Shown here piece after piece: positions 1-10,902 of a DNA stretch of 64,000 nucleotides. The stretch lies in the NCBI GenBank assembly GCA_946811695.1, contig OX328123.1, positions 12,947,662-13,011,661 on the forward strand, written 5' to 3'. Below the pieces are notes generated by a model, which had not been told where the DNA came from, did not search any database, and saw only the letters and a list, made by a program, of their open reading frames with translations. Made by a program: the position numbers and the translations under genes. Positions within the stretch are counted from its first letter, which is position 1, and each line of letters opens with the position of its first letter. Origin of the DNA: Gonocerus acuteangulatus (Eukaryota > Arthropoda > Insecta > Hemiptera > Coreidae).

Positions 1-132
1 TGACTAATTAAGTAAAAACAAATGAACTATTGAATTGTTTTTTCATTTGATATTTAAATGAAACTAATAAAAATTAGGACTTAATTACATAGAAAGAGGG
101 ATATTCGTAATTATATGAATATGACTGCTTAC

Positions 133-450
133 TGTCAGGCATGAGGCACCTAGTAAAAGGGTCGCCCATATAGCCTGGGCTACACGAGCAGATGGGAGTA
201 TGGTTGACGACACGGCAGACAGCATTCGGAGCGCAAGTCCCCGGGCAAGGATCAGCACACTTCCCGCGGTTGCAGGCTCTGTCATTGGGGCAGTCAGAAC
301 TCACAATACACTCGGGCCGGCAAGTAGGTGCCGTTCCAATGTAGCCTGCTTGGCAGGTGCATACCCCAATCCCATTCGAGCTTCGGCATTCGCTGAAGGG
401 TCCGCACGGGTTCGGGAAACATGGGGTGTTGGGTCTACCTGGTGTGGCCG
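133..450 (-). CDS. dp: dp exon 46: EGF-DPY-EGF cassette (last in window)
   Basis: The exon codes 106 residues, phase 1 to 1: FPNPCGPFSEC to GTAPTC, RPECIVSSDCPNDRAC, and TCAPNAVC to GDPFTRC. The donor A|GTAAGC at 131-132 shows the gene continues to the left of the window. Bases 1-132 are intron. Confidence 0.93.
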
Positions 451-839
451 CTACAAGGATTAAAAACTCCTTGTAGTTTTATTGCAGAATTGATTAAAAA
501 GATAAGAAAAATTAGATAGGAATGCAGAAAGCAGGTCATTAGATTTCTTTGTTAATATAAATTGACTAATTAGAATAGCTAATATTGTTTTGGAAAAGTA
601 AAAGAAATAGTAAAAATGTATTATTCAATAAATTTGTAAAAAATAAATTATGTTACATGCTTGGGATAATATTTTTATGAGATTTTTCATATGAAAATTC
701 GCTTCCATTAAAAGCTATTCGAGGTTTAAGGGGTAATATCACCTCGGACATTTTTTTTATGGGCTTAAATGCTTCCTTAAATAATAAGAAATTATATACA
801 AGAAAATTCGATTTTTCAACTGAAATCCCAATACATTTC

Positions 840-1146
840 AACATTAAAAACCTTTTTTTTTATTACAAGAAATTATGAAAAAAAAAAAAAAAAAAAAAAA
901 AAAAATGAACCTTTCAGTACATTAAAATATAAAGTCGTTTTTCACAAAACTATGTTTTTCAAATCGGGCGATGTGCTAGCACCTTCAGTTTTTATCCGAT
1001 CAACATTAAACTGTAACTGCAGCTTCCTACTGATATTTGCTAGTAAATTAAGTAGGATTTTTTTGATCCATTGAGTTATAACAATTTTATGACCGATTTT
1101 TGACAGCTTTTTTAATAGAAAATGAAGAAGTGGTCACCATTTTCGA

Positions 1147-1212
<66 letters not shown>

Positions 1213-1500
1213 CTTAAAAATCCTATTTACTTTACTAGATTTTACCTTCTTCTTTCAAAATATATTTTTTTTTTTTTTTGTTCTAGATTAAAACTTTTTT
1301 GCCTGCAGACTATTGCCCGGGAAAAAAGAGGATTGTCAGACACAGAACCGCCATTTGGTTTTTGAAGAGTTAAAACTTCTTTATTTTTTGAGTACTTTAA
1401 CATCCCATCATAAGATTTGTGACATAAAGAATTGAAAAATATTGATTAATTTTTTATTGATAAATTGGAGAAAATGGCTTTGATTTTGACCACACAAAAT
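840..1500. repeat. dispersed intronic repeat, copy 1
   Basis: This stretch closely resembles 13,265-13,870 in the same orientation. Shared blocks include AACTATGTTTTTCAAATCG, TAACTGCAGC, ACTTTAACATCCCAT and AAAGAATTGAAAAATATTGA. A poly-A run (about 880-905) and an A/T dinucleotide run lie within copy 1 and are absent or shorter in copy 2. No coding potential seen; class unknown. Confidence 0.75.
1146..1210. repeat. (TA)n microsatellite
   Basis: About 65 bp of nearly pure alternating A/T with one C interruption, inside the dispersed repeat copy 1 and in the intron between exons 45 and 46. Confidence 0.95.
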
Positions 1501-2019
1501 ACTATTACCCCTTAAGTTCATGTCAGTAATTTTGCCCTTTCAATAGAACTTTCCTCCAGTCCAGAATAAAATGTTTAAACTCTACCAAGATCAAAGAAAA
1601 CCTTCCTTTACTTTTCCAAGATGTTTATTTAATTTATTATGAGAAGTTTGCAATATGCTTATTAAGTACAGCAGGTCAGGGAATTAACTGCATTTTTGCT
1701 AAATTAATTTAAAAAATATTCTATTTACTTTTCATTTTCCTACTGTGTTTTTTAGAAACGAAAATTTTTTAGAAAGGAAGAACATTGAATAAGTAAGAAT
1801 GATCGATATTGAATTTAGTTTTATCTGTGTCTACAGAAAGATGAGGCAGGTAAAATTTGAAAAGAAGTTATTGAAAGAAAACCCAATAGCCTTTTTAGAA
1901 CATTTGTGAAGAGTTAGAAGAAATGAAAAGATAGGTTAATGAAAAGTATACAGAGAATGTTAGAAGTAATTATCAAGAAATTAGAGTATTAGAAGAGATA
2001 GAAATGTTAGTAAGCTTAC

Positions 2020-2370
2020 AAGGAGGTGGTAAGTGTGAACAAGAAACTTGTGGATTTCCAGTCGCTCCAGTCGGACAAAGGCAAACAGGTCGATGGTTGA
2101 TGACTTGACATCTCGCATTAGGAGCACAGGCTCCGATACAAGGATCGAAACAGCGATTATTGTTGTTGCAAGCCTGATTCGGATTGCAATCGCTGCTGAG
2201 CAAACATTCGGGTCTGCAGCCGGTGTACGGATCTCCGTGGTAGTTGGCTTTACATGTACAACTCCCAGCTCCGCTTTTTTCCTTGCAGTCGGCGTTAGGA
2301 CCACAAGGAGAGGGGTTACATGGACGTCTGACAGCTTCAACCATCTTAGGACCGTCCAATGATACCACCG
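2020..2370 (-). CDS. dp: dp exon 45: EGF-DPY-EGF cassette with linker
   Basis: The exon codes 117 residues, phase 1 to 1. A 20-residue linker (starting VVSLDGPKMVEA) precedes NPSPCGPNADC to GDPYTGC; then RPECLLSSDCNPNQAC with a four-Asn run before the next Arg-Cys, and ACAPNARC to GNPQVSC. Tail HLPPP. Donor T|GTAAGC. Confidence 0.92.
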
Positions 2371-2529
2371 CTAGATCACACCAAAATTACTTATTAAGGT
2401 TAAAAAAACAAAACAAATAAAATTACCTGCAGGCAGTTTAGAAAATAATATAACAATGAAAATGTTTACTCAGAGACCAGTGAATAGAGAAATTGTAGAA
2501 TAGTGGAGAAGATTTATAAAAACTCGATA

Positions 2530-2800
2530 GTCAGAGAGCTGGTAATGCACTTTTCATGAAGTGTTTTATTTACCTTGAAATTTTGCTATTTTTTACATTA
2601 ATGATAGTTGGCTTCTGAATAAAACACTATTTTTGGGCAATATTTTTTTGCACCTTTCCCCTATGCGCAGTACCTGGTGTTCCACGGTAAGTCTAGCTAA
2701 CACACATAAACTTCTTATTTACCCAAGAGGTACATTATAGCAATTTCAAGGTGCATAAAACACTTCATGAAACTTGCGGTTACCGGCTCTTTGACTAAGA
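2530..2800. mobile_element. miniature inverted-repeat element
   Basis: Two arms of roughly 50 bp face each other: the left contains CATGAAGTGTTTTATTTACC and the right, reversed, CATGAAGTGTTTTATGCACC, each followed by TTGAAATT. Outer ends read AGTCAGAGAGCTGGTAA and AGTCAAAGAGCCGGTAA. No transposase coding. It lies in the intron between exons 44 and 45. Confidence 0.7.
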
Positions 2801-3809
2801 GAAGTAGTTATAAATGAAACATTCTACTCTGGAGAGATATAAAGTTAGAATATTAATCTAACATAAAACTCTCAGAAAAGAGCAGAAGACTCTCTAAATC
2901 CAGGATTGTGAGGGGAAGGAACAACTGTCTGTTCACTGTTACAATAGTTTCTGTATTTTGAAGAATCTTTGGAGTGATTTATTCATAGAAAACTGATATA
3001 TTAAGTCTAAAAGCTATGAATATTAACTTTTTATCATTTTTATAATCCAAAAACTGATAATTTGACTTTAAGTGCCAGAAATTTTAAAAATCAGTAAGAA
3101 CATTTTATACAAGTAGGATTTTTTTTAAAAAAAAACAATGATTGTGAATGAGTCATGGATGGCCAGAACTTAAAACATGGCACATATGAGGCATTGTGGA
3201 TATAAAGGGCAAACTCAAAAGGCGGTTTTGTGGAAAATGTATTTGAATATTTTTTCCATAAAGGCACACTCAACTAGAGTATATTCAAAACATTTTTGTT
3301 ATTGTGAGATGTCTCATTATTTGTTTATTAATTTATATAAATAAACAAGTTATATAATAATTAGTGTGAACTTTGCTTTCAACGAAAAGAGCATTTTATT
3401 TATATCATCACCCAGTGGATTGGAAGTGGAGTCTTGAGTTCGCCTTTCGAATCCGCCTTCCTATGGAATTTTCCAGCCAGCGTATTTTCAATCCCTGTGT
3501 ACTTTGAGAGGGAAAGAAGGGCGAACTCAACATGGAAAATATACCTGCAGATTTTCTGAAGCGTCTAGATTCGGATGGCGGGGAAAACAAAATTGACCGG
3601 ATGTTGATTTCGCCCTTCGTATCCGCCACGCCTAATATATGTGTTTATTCTCAAATAAAGCAAAACAAGAATATTCTTGCCAATATCAATATGAATTTGC
3701 CTTGAATTTGGTCAAAGCATGTTTGTGGAGCATTATCCATCCATAGCCTTTTGGTTCAGAAAAAAAAGTAGATGAAAAAGAAAAATAGTGTAATTTTCTT
3801 TTCCCTTAC

Positions 3810-4124
3810 CTTGACTGCAGCCTGAGAAAGGATCTCCTTGGAAGCCAACTTGGCAGGTGCAGACAGGCTGATGATTCACGACACTGCAGATGGTATTAAA
3901 GCCGCAAGATCCGGCACAAGGATCTTTACATTTCGATCCTATGCAAGCTAGCCGTGTTGGGCAGTCGGCATGAATGAGGCATTCAGGTCTACAGTTTGGC
4001 GGTGCACCGAGCATACCAGGAAGGCAAGAGCATACTGGTCGATGATCAAATACTCGGCACTCTGAATTTCCTCCACATGGTGATGGCATGCATGGATTCG
4101 AAGCGACTTGTGGAACTTTTGGAG
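3810..4124 (-). CDS. dp: dp exon 44: EGF-DPY-EGF cassette
   Basis: The exon codes 105 residues, phase 1 to 1: MPSPCGGNSEC to GAPPNC, RPECLIHADCPTRLAC, and SCGFNTIC to GDPFSGC. The acceptor TTAAAAAG|CT has a poor pyrimidine tract but is the only one in phase. Donor G|GTAAGG. Confidence 0.92.
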
Positions 4125-4193
4125 CTTTTTAAATAAAATAAATAAATTGTTAAACATGAAATAAAAAAAAAAGAAAGAATAAATTTATAAGTA

Positions 4194-4417
4194 CAGTAGA
4201 TTCTCCCTTATCTGGTGTTCTCTGATTAATATCAGAACTCACCAGTGCTAGCTGGAGGGTTCCTAGAAAAACATTCTCTTCCTAGCTAGCCAAACATTTG
4301 TTTCATGGTATTTCATTGAATGGAAGTTAAAGATCTAACTGAATTCACTAATCCGGCATTTTCTCTAATCCGACTGTATCCCCGTCCCAACGACACCGGA
4401 TTAGGGAGAGCCTACTG
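4194..4417. mobile_element. TA-flanked pogo/Tigger-type miniature element
   Basis: A 224 bp element flanked by TA. Left end CAGTAGATTCTCCCTTATC, right end reversed CAGTAGGCTCTCCCTAATC. The ends starting CAGTA and TA target duplication are typical of pogo/Tigger-like Tc1/mariner elements. It fills most of the intron between exons 43 and 44. Confidence 0.75.
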
Positions 4418-4447
4418 TATTTGAGTATAGTTTATTTCAGAACTCAC

Positions 4448-4753
4448 CTTCATGAACACAACGAACAAATGGGTCTCCTACAGTACTGGGAGGACATGAG
4501 CATATTGGATTATGGTTTACAACTTGACAGACAGAATGAAGGCCACACGTTCCAGGACAGGGGTCGGCACATTTCTGGTTTATACAAGCTTGGTTCTGGG
4601 GGCATTCAGAACTTGCTACACACTCCGGTCGACAGCTTGGTGGGGCTCCTATGTAATTCTGAATGCACGAACAGACTGCAGCATTTCCCTGAACTTTACA
4701 AAGACTATTAGGTCCACAAGGACTAGGTTCACAGGGATTTTGTGGAGGTGCCT
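4448..4753 (-). CDS. dp: dp exon 43: EGF-DPY-EGF cassette
   Basis: The exon codes 102 residues, phase 1 to 1, read manually: EPSPCGPNSLC to GAPPSC, RPECVASSECPQNQAC, and TCGLHSVC to GDPFVRC. Donor G|GTGAGT, acceptor TTTACAG|AG. Opposite-strand frames in this interval are shadows. Confidence 0.93.
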
Positions 4754-4860
4754 CTGTAAAGAAAACAAAACCGGTTATGAATGTTCTGTTTTGAATAATT
4801 AGCTTTCAATATAAATGTAAACCGATAAAAAAAAAAAAAATAAATAAATAAAAAAAATAC

Positions 4861-5190
4861 CTTCTGCTGGTCTAGGTCTACAGGCTTGAAAGGGATCTCC
4901 CATGTACCCCTGAATACACACGCACACAGGAATATGATTGACCACTGAGCATTGTGCGTTTTTGCCGCAAACACCTGGGCATGGATCCCTACAGTGGCTA
5001 GATAAGCAAGCTTGATGCGAAGGACAATCACTATTCATCAAACATTCTGGGCGACACCCGCTTCCATAAGGGTCTCCAATGTATGGAGGAATGCATGAAC
5101 ATCTTGCAATTCCATTGTGATTCGTGCATTGAGCATTCTGTCCGCAAGGAGATAAATCACAGGGATCTCGGGGTGATTCTGGAAGGGCAG
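4861..5190 (-). CDS. dp: dp exon 42: EGF-DPY-EGF cassette
   Basis: The exon codes 110 residues, phase 1 to 1. EGF LSPCGQNAQC is followed by an end that reads GSGC instead of GAPP-x-C; then DPY RPECLMNSDCPSHQAC and EGF VCGKNAQC to GDPFQAC. The donor G|GTATTT is preceded in the intron by an A/T-only tract. Confidence 0.92.
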
Positions 5191-5272
5191 CTGAAATTGA
5201 AATTATAAGTTAAATACATTAATAAAAAAATAATGTTTTAATAGTGTCTTTTAAATATCCAAAATAACCTAC

Positions 5273-5599
5273 TTGGAGGAATCTTTGAGCATGAAATGAA
5301 AGCATCGCCTTGATAGCCAGGTTTGCATTGACAGAATGGAGTATGGTTTACAACATGGCACTCTGCATTATGACCACAATTATGGGCACATGGATCTTTA
5401 CATCTTTCTTGTATACAGGCTAAATTGTGCGGACATTCTTGGCTCATTGTACACTCTGGTCTACAATACGGTGGAGACCCAATGAAATTAGCTGCACACG
5501 AGCAGACTGGTCTTCCAGCAGCAACATTACATACAGAGTTAGGACCGCATGGAGATGGTTCACATGGATGCCCTGGAACTTTTGGTTCTTCGTCTATGG
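5273..5599 (-). CDS. dp: dp exon 41: EGF-DPY-EGF cassette
   Basis: The exon codes 109 residues, phase 1 to 1: EPSPCGPNSVC to GSPPYC, RPECTMSQECPHNLAC, and NCGHNAEC to GDAFISC. The 81 bp intron to exon 40 is open in frame, so intron retention would keep reading; splice signals are nevertheless clear (TTTTACAG, A|GTAGGT). Confidence 0.93.
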
Positions 5600-5680
5600 C
5601 TGTAAAATAAAAAAAAATTATCTGTACATGTTTTGCAGAAAGTTCTAACTTCAAATTGTTCATTTTTGAGCGAGTATTAC

Positions 5681-6004
5681 CTTGAGGAACTTGGCAGCTG
5701 AGGAAGGGATCGCCGGCAAATCCGTGGGGACATGAACATATTGGGTTGTGGTTCATTACGTGACAATGGGCATTGAGCCCACACGTTCCTGGGCATGGGT
5801 CAACACACTTTTGATTTACACAAGCTCTGTCAGGCTTGCACTCGGCACTCACTAAACATTCCGGTTGACAAACTGGAGGTGCTCCTCTGTAGCCAGGTAA
5901 GCAGGAGCAAGTGGCATAACCATGAAGTGAAACAATACACCTGCTATTTGGTCCACAAGGTGAAGGATCACATGGATTTTCAGGATGTCCAACAACTGGC
6001 GGGC
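5681..6004 (-). CDS. dp: dp exon 40: EGF-DPY-EGF cassette
   Basis: The exon codes 108 residues, phase 1 to 1: DPSPCGPNSRC to GAPPVC, QPECLVSAECKPDRAC, and TCGLNAHC to GDPFLSC. The acceptor CTGTTCAG|GC lies inside a longer open frame, so the upstream MFSC is intronic. The intron to exon 41 is only 81 bp. Confidence 0.93.
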
Positions 6005-6108
6005 CTGAACAGGAAAACATGTTTTAATAATATTTAATGTTATAGAAGCAGAAAAAACTCACAATGATTTTCACCAAAAAGTAAAATTTAACATAAATAA
6101 AAACGTAC

Positions 6109-6426
6109 CTGGGCTTGCGGGATAACAAGAGACAAATGGATTGCCGGCATGATCTTGAGGGCAGTGGCACACAGGAACATGATTGATACATGTGCATTGT
6201 GAGTTGACTCCACAAGCTCCAGGACAGGGGTCTACACACTTGAAGTTAGAGCAAGCCGTATTGTGAGGACAATCAGAGTTAATTACGCATTCAGGCCTAC
6301 ATCCCATGTATGGGTCACCGTGGAAACCTCGTTGGCAAACACATTCAATCATTCCGGCTGTTTCCTTGCAAATGGCATTGGCGCCACAACGTTGCCTCTG
6401 ACATGTAAGAACTTGGTCATCACTTC
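6109..6426 (-). CDS. dp: dp exon 39: EGF-DPY-EGF cassette
   Basis: The exon codes 106 residues, phase 1 to 1: CQRQRCGANAIC to GDPYMGC, RPECVINSDCPHNTAC, and ACGVNSQC to GNPFVSC. The first EGF lacks the usual N-P-S-P before its second Cys. Donor G|GTACGT, acceptor TTAATAG. Confidence 0.94.
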
Positions 6427-7409
6427 CTATTAAATTGAATAACAAATTATTAATTAAAAGCTGTAAGTTTAAACATGAAAATATTTAAACAAAAATAATA
6501 GTTAATTAATTTTCATCATAACAGCCCAATTGAATTAAGTTTTTGAAGTTAGGTTTAAATTAATCCAATAATTTGTAGCATATTTCTAGTATGGACTTTA
6601 TAATGTATTGTATCGTAATGTATTGTATGTCTATTTATTACTTAATATGGGGAGGTGGCGAACAAAAAGCATTTTGTCACACAGATCATAATTTTCAGTA
6701 GAAACTGAAAATTAGATATTTCTAATTATCTAAAAGGCAATTTACTCCAATTGGTGTTTTACCACCTTTATGGAGCTTCCTAGACACTAAATTTTACACA
6801 CTATCAGTTAAAATTTAGGTATACTTCTAAATAATTGAGTTTTTTGAATGGCATCAATGGACAAAATTCTATTGGGACAGGAATATTTTTGATTGGACCA
6901 AAACTAGGCTAAGCAAAACTAAGTCAGTTATTTAAGTTTTATTATAAATGTTTATGTAAAAAATGGAGAAAAAAGCTACAAGTAAAAGGGATTTTATTCA
7001 GTTTTAAACATTTCATTAAACTAAGAAATACAATAAATCCACTATAATTATACATCAGCGCCTGCTTCAAGTAAACGATCATGCCTTGTGTTAATTTATA
7101 AACAGTTCTATAAAAGTTAATTACATGTGAAAGCCTTCATCCAGATTCTCTTTGAATGAAAACCTGTATTGGAGTAAGTTCTTTTTGAACAACCATCAAT
7201 ATTCACCATGCTCAATAAAAGTAACAGATTTGTTTTTGGACGGTTTAATCTTTTCATTATGTCACAATTAACAAACACTACACAAATATATCAATAACTC
7301 TTTTTTGATATTTGTGAACAAAATTCTTTTTGTACACCACCTTCTCATATATTATAATATAACTATCATCTTTGGAATAAAATAAAATATTTATAGCTTG
7401 ACTTCTTAC
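6427..7409. other. dp: intron between exons 38 and 39, nothing recognised
   Basis: 983 bp of AT-rich sequence without an open Cys-rich frame on either strand and without a clear inverted repeat. The flanking exons join in phase (PPPGSDDQVLTC), so no missing exon is implied. Confidence 0.7.
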
Positions 7410-7736
7410 CTGGCGGAGGAGGCGAACAATGCTCAAATGGATTTCCTTGAAGGCCTTCCGGGCAAGAGCAGACCGGTACATGATGCATACATGTACAATG
7501 AGAATTTATTCCGCAAGATCCAGGACACGGGTCGACACATCGTTTGCCTAAGCATGCCTTGTTGAAAGGACAGTCCGAATCTGTGAGACATTCTGGCCTG
7601 CAGTGTGGATTCCATTTAGCATCTGGTGATCCACATGGGTCACACATAGCTGCTTCACCCATTGAAGAACAAACAGAACCTTTTCCACAGGGAGATGGCA
7701 AGCAGGGGAGTGATGTATTTGTTCCTCCAGAAATAG
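7410..7736 (-). CDS. dp: dp exon 38: divergent EGF, DPY, EGF
   Basis: The exon codes 109 residues, phase 1 to 1. The first module starts normally (LPSPCGKGSVC) but ends CDPCGSPDAKWNPHC in place of the usual C-x-C...GY.G.P..C. A standard DPY RPECLTDSDCPFNKAC and EGF SCGINSHC to GNPFEHC follow, with a Pro-rich tail SPPPP. Confidence 0.93.
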
Positions 7737-7788
7737 CTAGAACACAAAAAAGCAAATGAAAAACCGCTTCTAACTAAATTCTTTAATA

Positions 7789-7860
7789 CAGTGTTTTATC
7801 TAATCTGACTGTCCCCGAGTCCCCTGGTCCCGAGGATGCCGGATTAGAGAGAGTCTACTG
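7789..7860. mobile_element. internally deleted relative of the 4,194-4,417 element
   Basis: A 72 bp TA-flanked sequence starting CAGTGTTTTATCTAATCTG and ending GATTAGAGAGAGTCTACTG, sharing the right end and the CTGACTGTCCCC-type block with the element at 4.2 kb. Confidence 0.65.
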
Positions 7861-8152
7861 TACTTACAATGTTTCTTCAATAAAGAAACAAGAATAACTT
7901 ATTTCTATGACTGAATTTGTGTTATGTACAAATTTATAATCTTCACACAAAGCTATAACTATTTAAAAAATTGTACTTTAAACTATGTCAATATTTTTCA
8001 GTTAAAATTTGTAATATTAATAAATAAATAAATTGACAGTAACATAATTTTTCTTAATTTTTTTCTCATATCATTGATAAAAGACTATAGGTAACCAATT
8101 CTCTGTTAATAATGGTAATCAGAATTTATTAGGTACATTAAGTTTTACTTAC

Positions 8153-8470
8153 GCCTTTGTACGCATTGAATAAATGGGTCGCCAATAAATCCAGGAGGAC
8201 ATGAGCATGTAGCTGTGTGATCTCTGCACGTACAAACAGCACCGACACCACAAATGTTCGTAGAGTGGCAGGGGTTGATGCAAACTTGATTTATGCAGGC
8301 TGCATCCTTCCTGCAGTCAGAATTAAGGGTACATTCGGGACGACATCCAGTTCGTGGTTCTCCGATGTACTGTGGGAGACAAGAACATACTGGATGCCCA
8401 CTGAGGATTCTACATTCCGTGTTTGGCCCACATGGCGAAGGCACACAGGGGTTCTGATCAGCTTCAATTC
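8153..8470 (-). CDS. dp: dp exon 37: EGF-DPY-EGF cassette
   Basis: The exon codes 106 residues, phase 1 to 1: VPSPCGPNTEC to GEPRTGC, RPECTLNSDCRKDAAC, and NPCHSTNICGVGAVC to GDPFIQC. The DPY-EGF link is longer than usual (PCHSTNIC instead of PCPGTC). Donor C|GTAAGT. Confidence 0.94.
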
Positions 8471-8577
8471 CTAACAAAACAAATGCTGTTTTTTTAAAAA
8501 CTATTTCCCAGTTATGTAGAGACTATATTTATTTATAAATACATTTAAAGAGAGATTACACAAATTTATAAACTTAC

Positions 8578-9018
8578 CTTGGACTTGATAGCACCTAACC
8601 AAAGGATTTCCAATGAGCCCATGATTACATGTACAAACAGGATGATGTTTCTCTACACGACATGATGCACCAAAGCCACAAGAGCCTGGACAAGGATCTT
8701 TACATCTATGACCGATGCAAGCCTGTTCGAGAGGGCATTCATCGTCGGTAATACATTGTGGTCCTGAACATCCTGTTGTAGGATCTCCGCCCATACCATC
8801 ATGGCAGAGACACATCGGATGTCCTTGTGATGTTACAGTGCACATAGCTTGATGTCCACACGGATTCGGGACACACGGGCTTGGAGGCTCAGACTGACAT
8901 GCGGTATAAGGGTCTCCTTGGAATCCAGGTCGACAGTAACATTGCTCACTGTGACTCGCAACATAGCAATCAGCATTTTGGCCACAAGGTCCAGGTTGGC
9001 ACATGCTTTTTACAGGTT
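8578..9018 (-). CDS. dp: dp exon 36: EGF-EGF-DPY-EGF
   Basis: The exon codes 147 residues, phase 1 to 1: QPGPCGQNADC to GDPYTAC, VPNPCGHQAMC to GDPTTGC, DPY QCITDDECPLEQAC to KDPCPG, and EGF SCGFGASC to IGNPLVRC. It is the standard cassette with one extra EGF at the front. Donor G|GTAAGT. Confidence 0.94.
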
Positions 9019-9110
9019 CTGAAAAAATTGTATTTTTATGTATTTATATTCAAATCCCCCCCTATTTGAATTTACTTATAAATATGAATATGTTTTGCAG
9101 AGTATAATTA

Positions 9111-9256
9111 GCCCTTGGTGTGTATAAAGTTTCTGACAGACATGAGAGAAATTTCAGTGAAGTATGTTGGCAGCAGTGAGCATCTACTATCTAGATGCTC
9201 ACTGCTGCCAACATACTTCACTGAAATGTCAGACACCTTACACACATCAGGGACTA
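9111..9256. mobile_element. palindromic miniature element, family A copy 1
   Basis: Near-perfect hairpin: ATTTCAGTGAAGTATGTTGG and its reverse complement flank a short loop at about 9,187-9,193. Outer ends CCCTTGGTGTGTATAA and a reversed TCCCTGATGTGTGTAA. Two relatives lie at 53,070 and 57,101. Confidence 0.8.
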
Positions 9257-9557
9257 GTTTCTTGCATAGAATAATAAATTATAATGTAGTTTCCTCCATT
9301 CTGAATGGGAGTTAGATTTGAAAGAATAATATGCGCTCTAGGCAATTTCAGACTATTCCCTTGTTATTTTAGAAAATGATTTAAAAAGAAAAACAAAGCA
9401 ATGATGAAGCTAAGAGATTAGAATGACTTCTTTGTATCCGCATGGTTTTCACATCATAACAAAGTATTAAGATTCCTGATAGTTAAAGGATTGTTTTTGT
9501 CTTTCTTGAATTATTACAAGAATATTTTTCATTATAAGTTTATTTATGACAACTTAC

Positions 9558-9938
9558 CAGCACAAGCTCGATAAGGATTTCCAACAAGCGGTTCTGGACA
9601 ATAACATGATGGATTTCTGTCTTTGTCGCAAAGAGCTCCATGTCCACAGGGGTTGGGCTGACAAGGATTTCGCCTTTCAACACAACCTCTGATCGTGTTA
9701 GGAGATTCTAAATATCCCGGCAGACAGGTACATTTGGCAAAACCATTCTCCAAAACTGAACATTGCGTGTTCGGCCCGCAGGGCGACGGGTTGCATGGAT
9801 GCCTTGGTAAAGAGCAAATCTCGTAAGGAGGATTTCCTTCGAATTCAGGCAAACAGAAGCAAACCGGGGAATTCTGTACAACTCTGCAGCCAGAGTTGGG
9901 CCCACAAGGATTTGGCGAGCACTCGGCACCTTCAGGAA
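9558..9938 (-). CDS. dp: dp exon 35: three EGF modules without DPY
   Basis: The exon codes 127 residues, phase 1 to 1: SPNPCGPNSGC to GNPPYEIC, NPSPCGPNTQC to ESPNTIRGC, and NPCQPNPCGHGALC to VGNPYRAC. The second EGF has an insertion (LESPNTIRG). Donor G|GTAAGT, acceptor TCTTCAG. Confidence 0.93.
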
Positions 9939-10017
9939 CTGAAGAGAAAAAAAATTAATAACACATTTAAATAAGAATTAAAAAGAAAAACATTAGTTTA
10001 TTTATATAAATACTTAC

Positions 10018-10137
10018 TGCAATTCTTAAATGGATTTCCAGTCATTCCCTTGGGGCAGTAGCATATAGGGCCTCCATCATCCATTTCACATAAGGCATTT
10101 GTTCCGCAAGGATTAGGATTGCAAGGATCAAGTGGAC
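10018..10137 (-). CDS. dp: dp exon 34: single EGF
   Basis: The exon codes 40 residues, phase 1 to 1: PLDPCNPNPCGTNALC, GGPICYC, MTGNPFKNC. It is exactly one EGF module, the smallest full-module exon here. The join to exon 33 reads CTGPLDPCNPNPC. Donor A|GTAAGT. Confidence 0.92.
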
Positions 10138-10432
10138 CTGTAATAATAAATATACATTTTTCTCTAATTTTATTTAATAAATTAATTTATTAGGTAAGTA
10201 AATGTCCAAATTCTTGTTTTATGTTGAATTTTGTGTCTAATGTAAACCATAAATTTTACTAGCTCATTATCCTAAATATAAATAATTGTATTTATCATTA
10301 ATTATACATTTCATGAAATACTAATAATGCTAAACCCCTTAGCACTTTAATATTAATGCTAAATGTCTTTTTAACAGGTAATTTCAATATTAATAAAATA
10401 AATATATTATTAGAAGTTCTTTTAAATTTTAC

Positions 10433-10603
10433 CTGTGCATCCAACATTTGCATTTCCACCATAGCCTGGAAGGCATTTGCAAATAGGCTTGTGGTTTATG
10501 ACTTCACAAACTGCGTTAGAACCGCAGTTGCATGGGTTACCACAAGATCCTTTAATACAGGCTTCATTACGTTTACATTCGGAATCTCTTCGACATCCAG
10601 ACA
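10433..10603 (-). CDS. dp: dp exon 33: DPY plus shortened EGF
   Basis: The exon codes 57 residues, phase 1 to 1: GCRRDSECKRNEAC, then GNPCNCGSNAVC (two residues shorter than neighbours between the Cys) and GYGGNANVGC. Donor G|GTAAAA, acceptor TTCATAG. Confidence 0.92.
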
Positions 10604-10701
10604 CTATGAAAATAAATTGTAATAAAATAGAATATTTGAAAGAAATTTTCTTTAAAACAAAATATGTCTCAATGCTGATTTAAAACTTTGATTAAGACTA
10701 C

Positions 10702-10902
10702 CTTGAGTACAGAATAAGTACGCATTGCCGGTGAAACCAGTAGGACAGCGACACTGAACTCCGTGGTTAACTGGGATACATTCAGCGTTTTCACCACAAG
10801 AATCTTCCATACAAGGATTTATGCATACTCGATTCAACCTGTCGCACAACTTCTCTGGAGGGCAATCTTCATTATATTGGCACACTGACTTCTGTGACAT
10901 GA
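10702..10902 (-). CDS. dp: dp exon 32: DPY plus EGF
   Basis: The exon codes 67 residues, phase 1 to 1: VCQYNEDCPPEKLC, INPCMEDSCGENAEC and CRCPTGFTGNAYLFC. Donor G|GTAGTC, acceptor TTTTAG. Confidence 0.92.

Noticed and set aside
1973..2019. C-terminal extension of exon 45 beyond its donor
   Set aside because: After CCTCCTT the sequence GTAAGC is a strong donor in phase 1; the following residues are AT-rich intron translation.
4421..4802. Two overlapping 96-residue plus-strand frames
   Set aside because: They overlap exon 43, whose minus-strand frame has perfect EGF-DPY-EGF Cys spacing and matching splice sites.
5600..5680. Continuous minus-strand frame linking exons 40 and 41
   Set aside because: The 81 bp between them reads through without a stop, but it has clear donor and acceptor sites and codes no Cys-rich sequence; it is a short intron.
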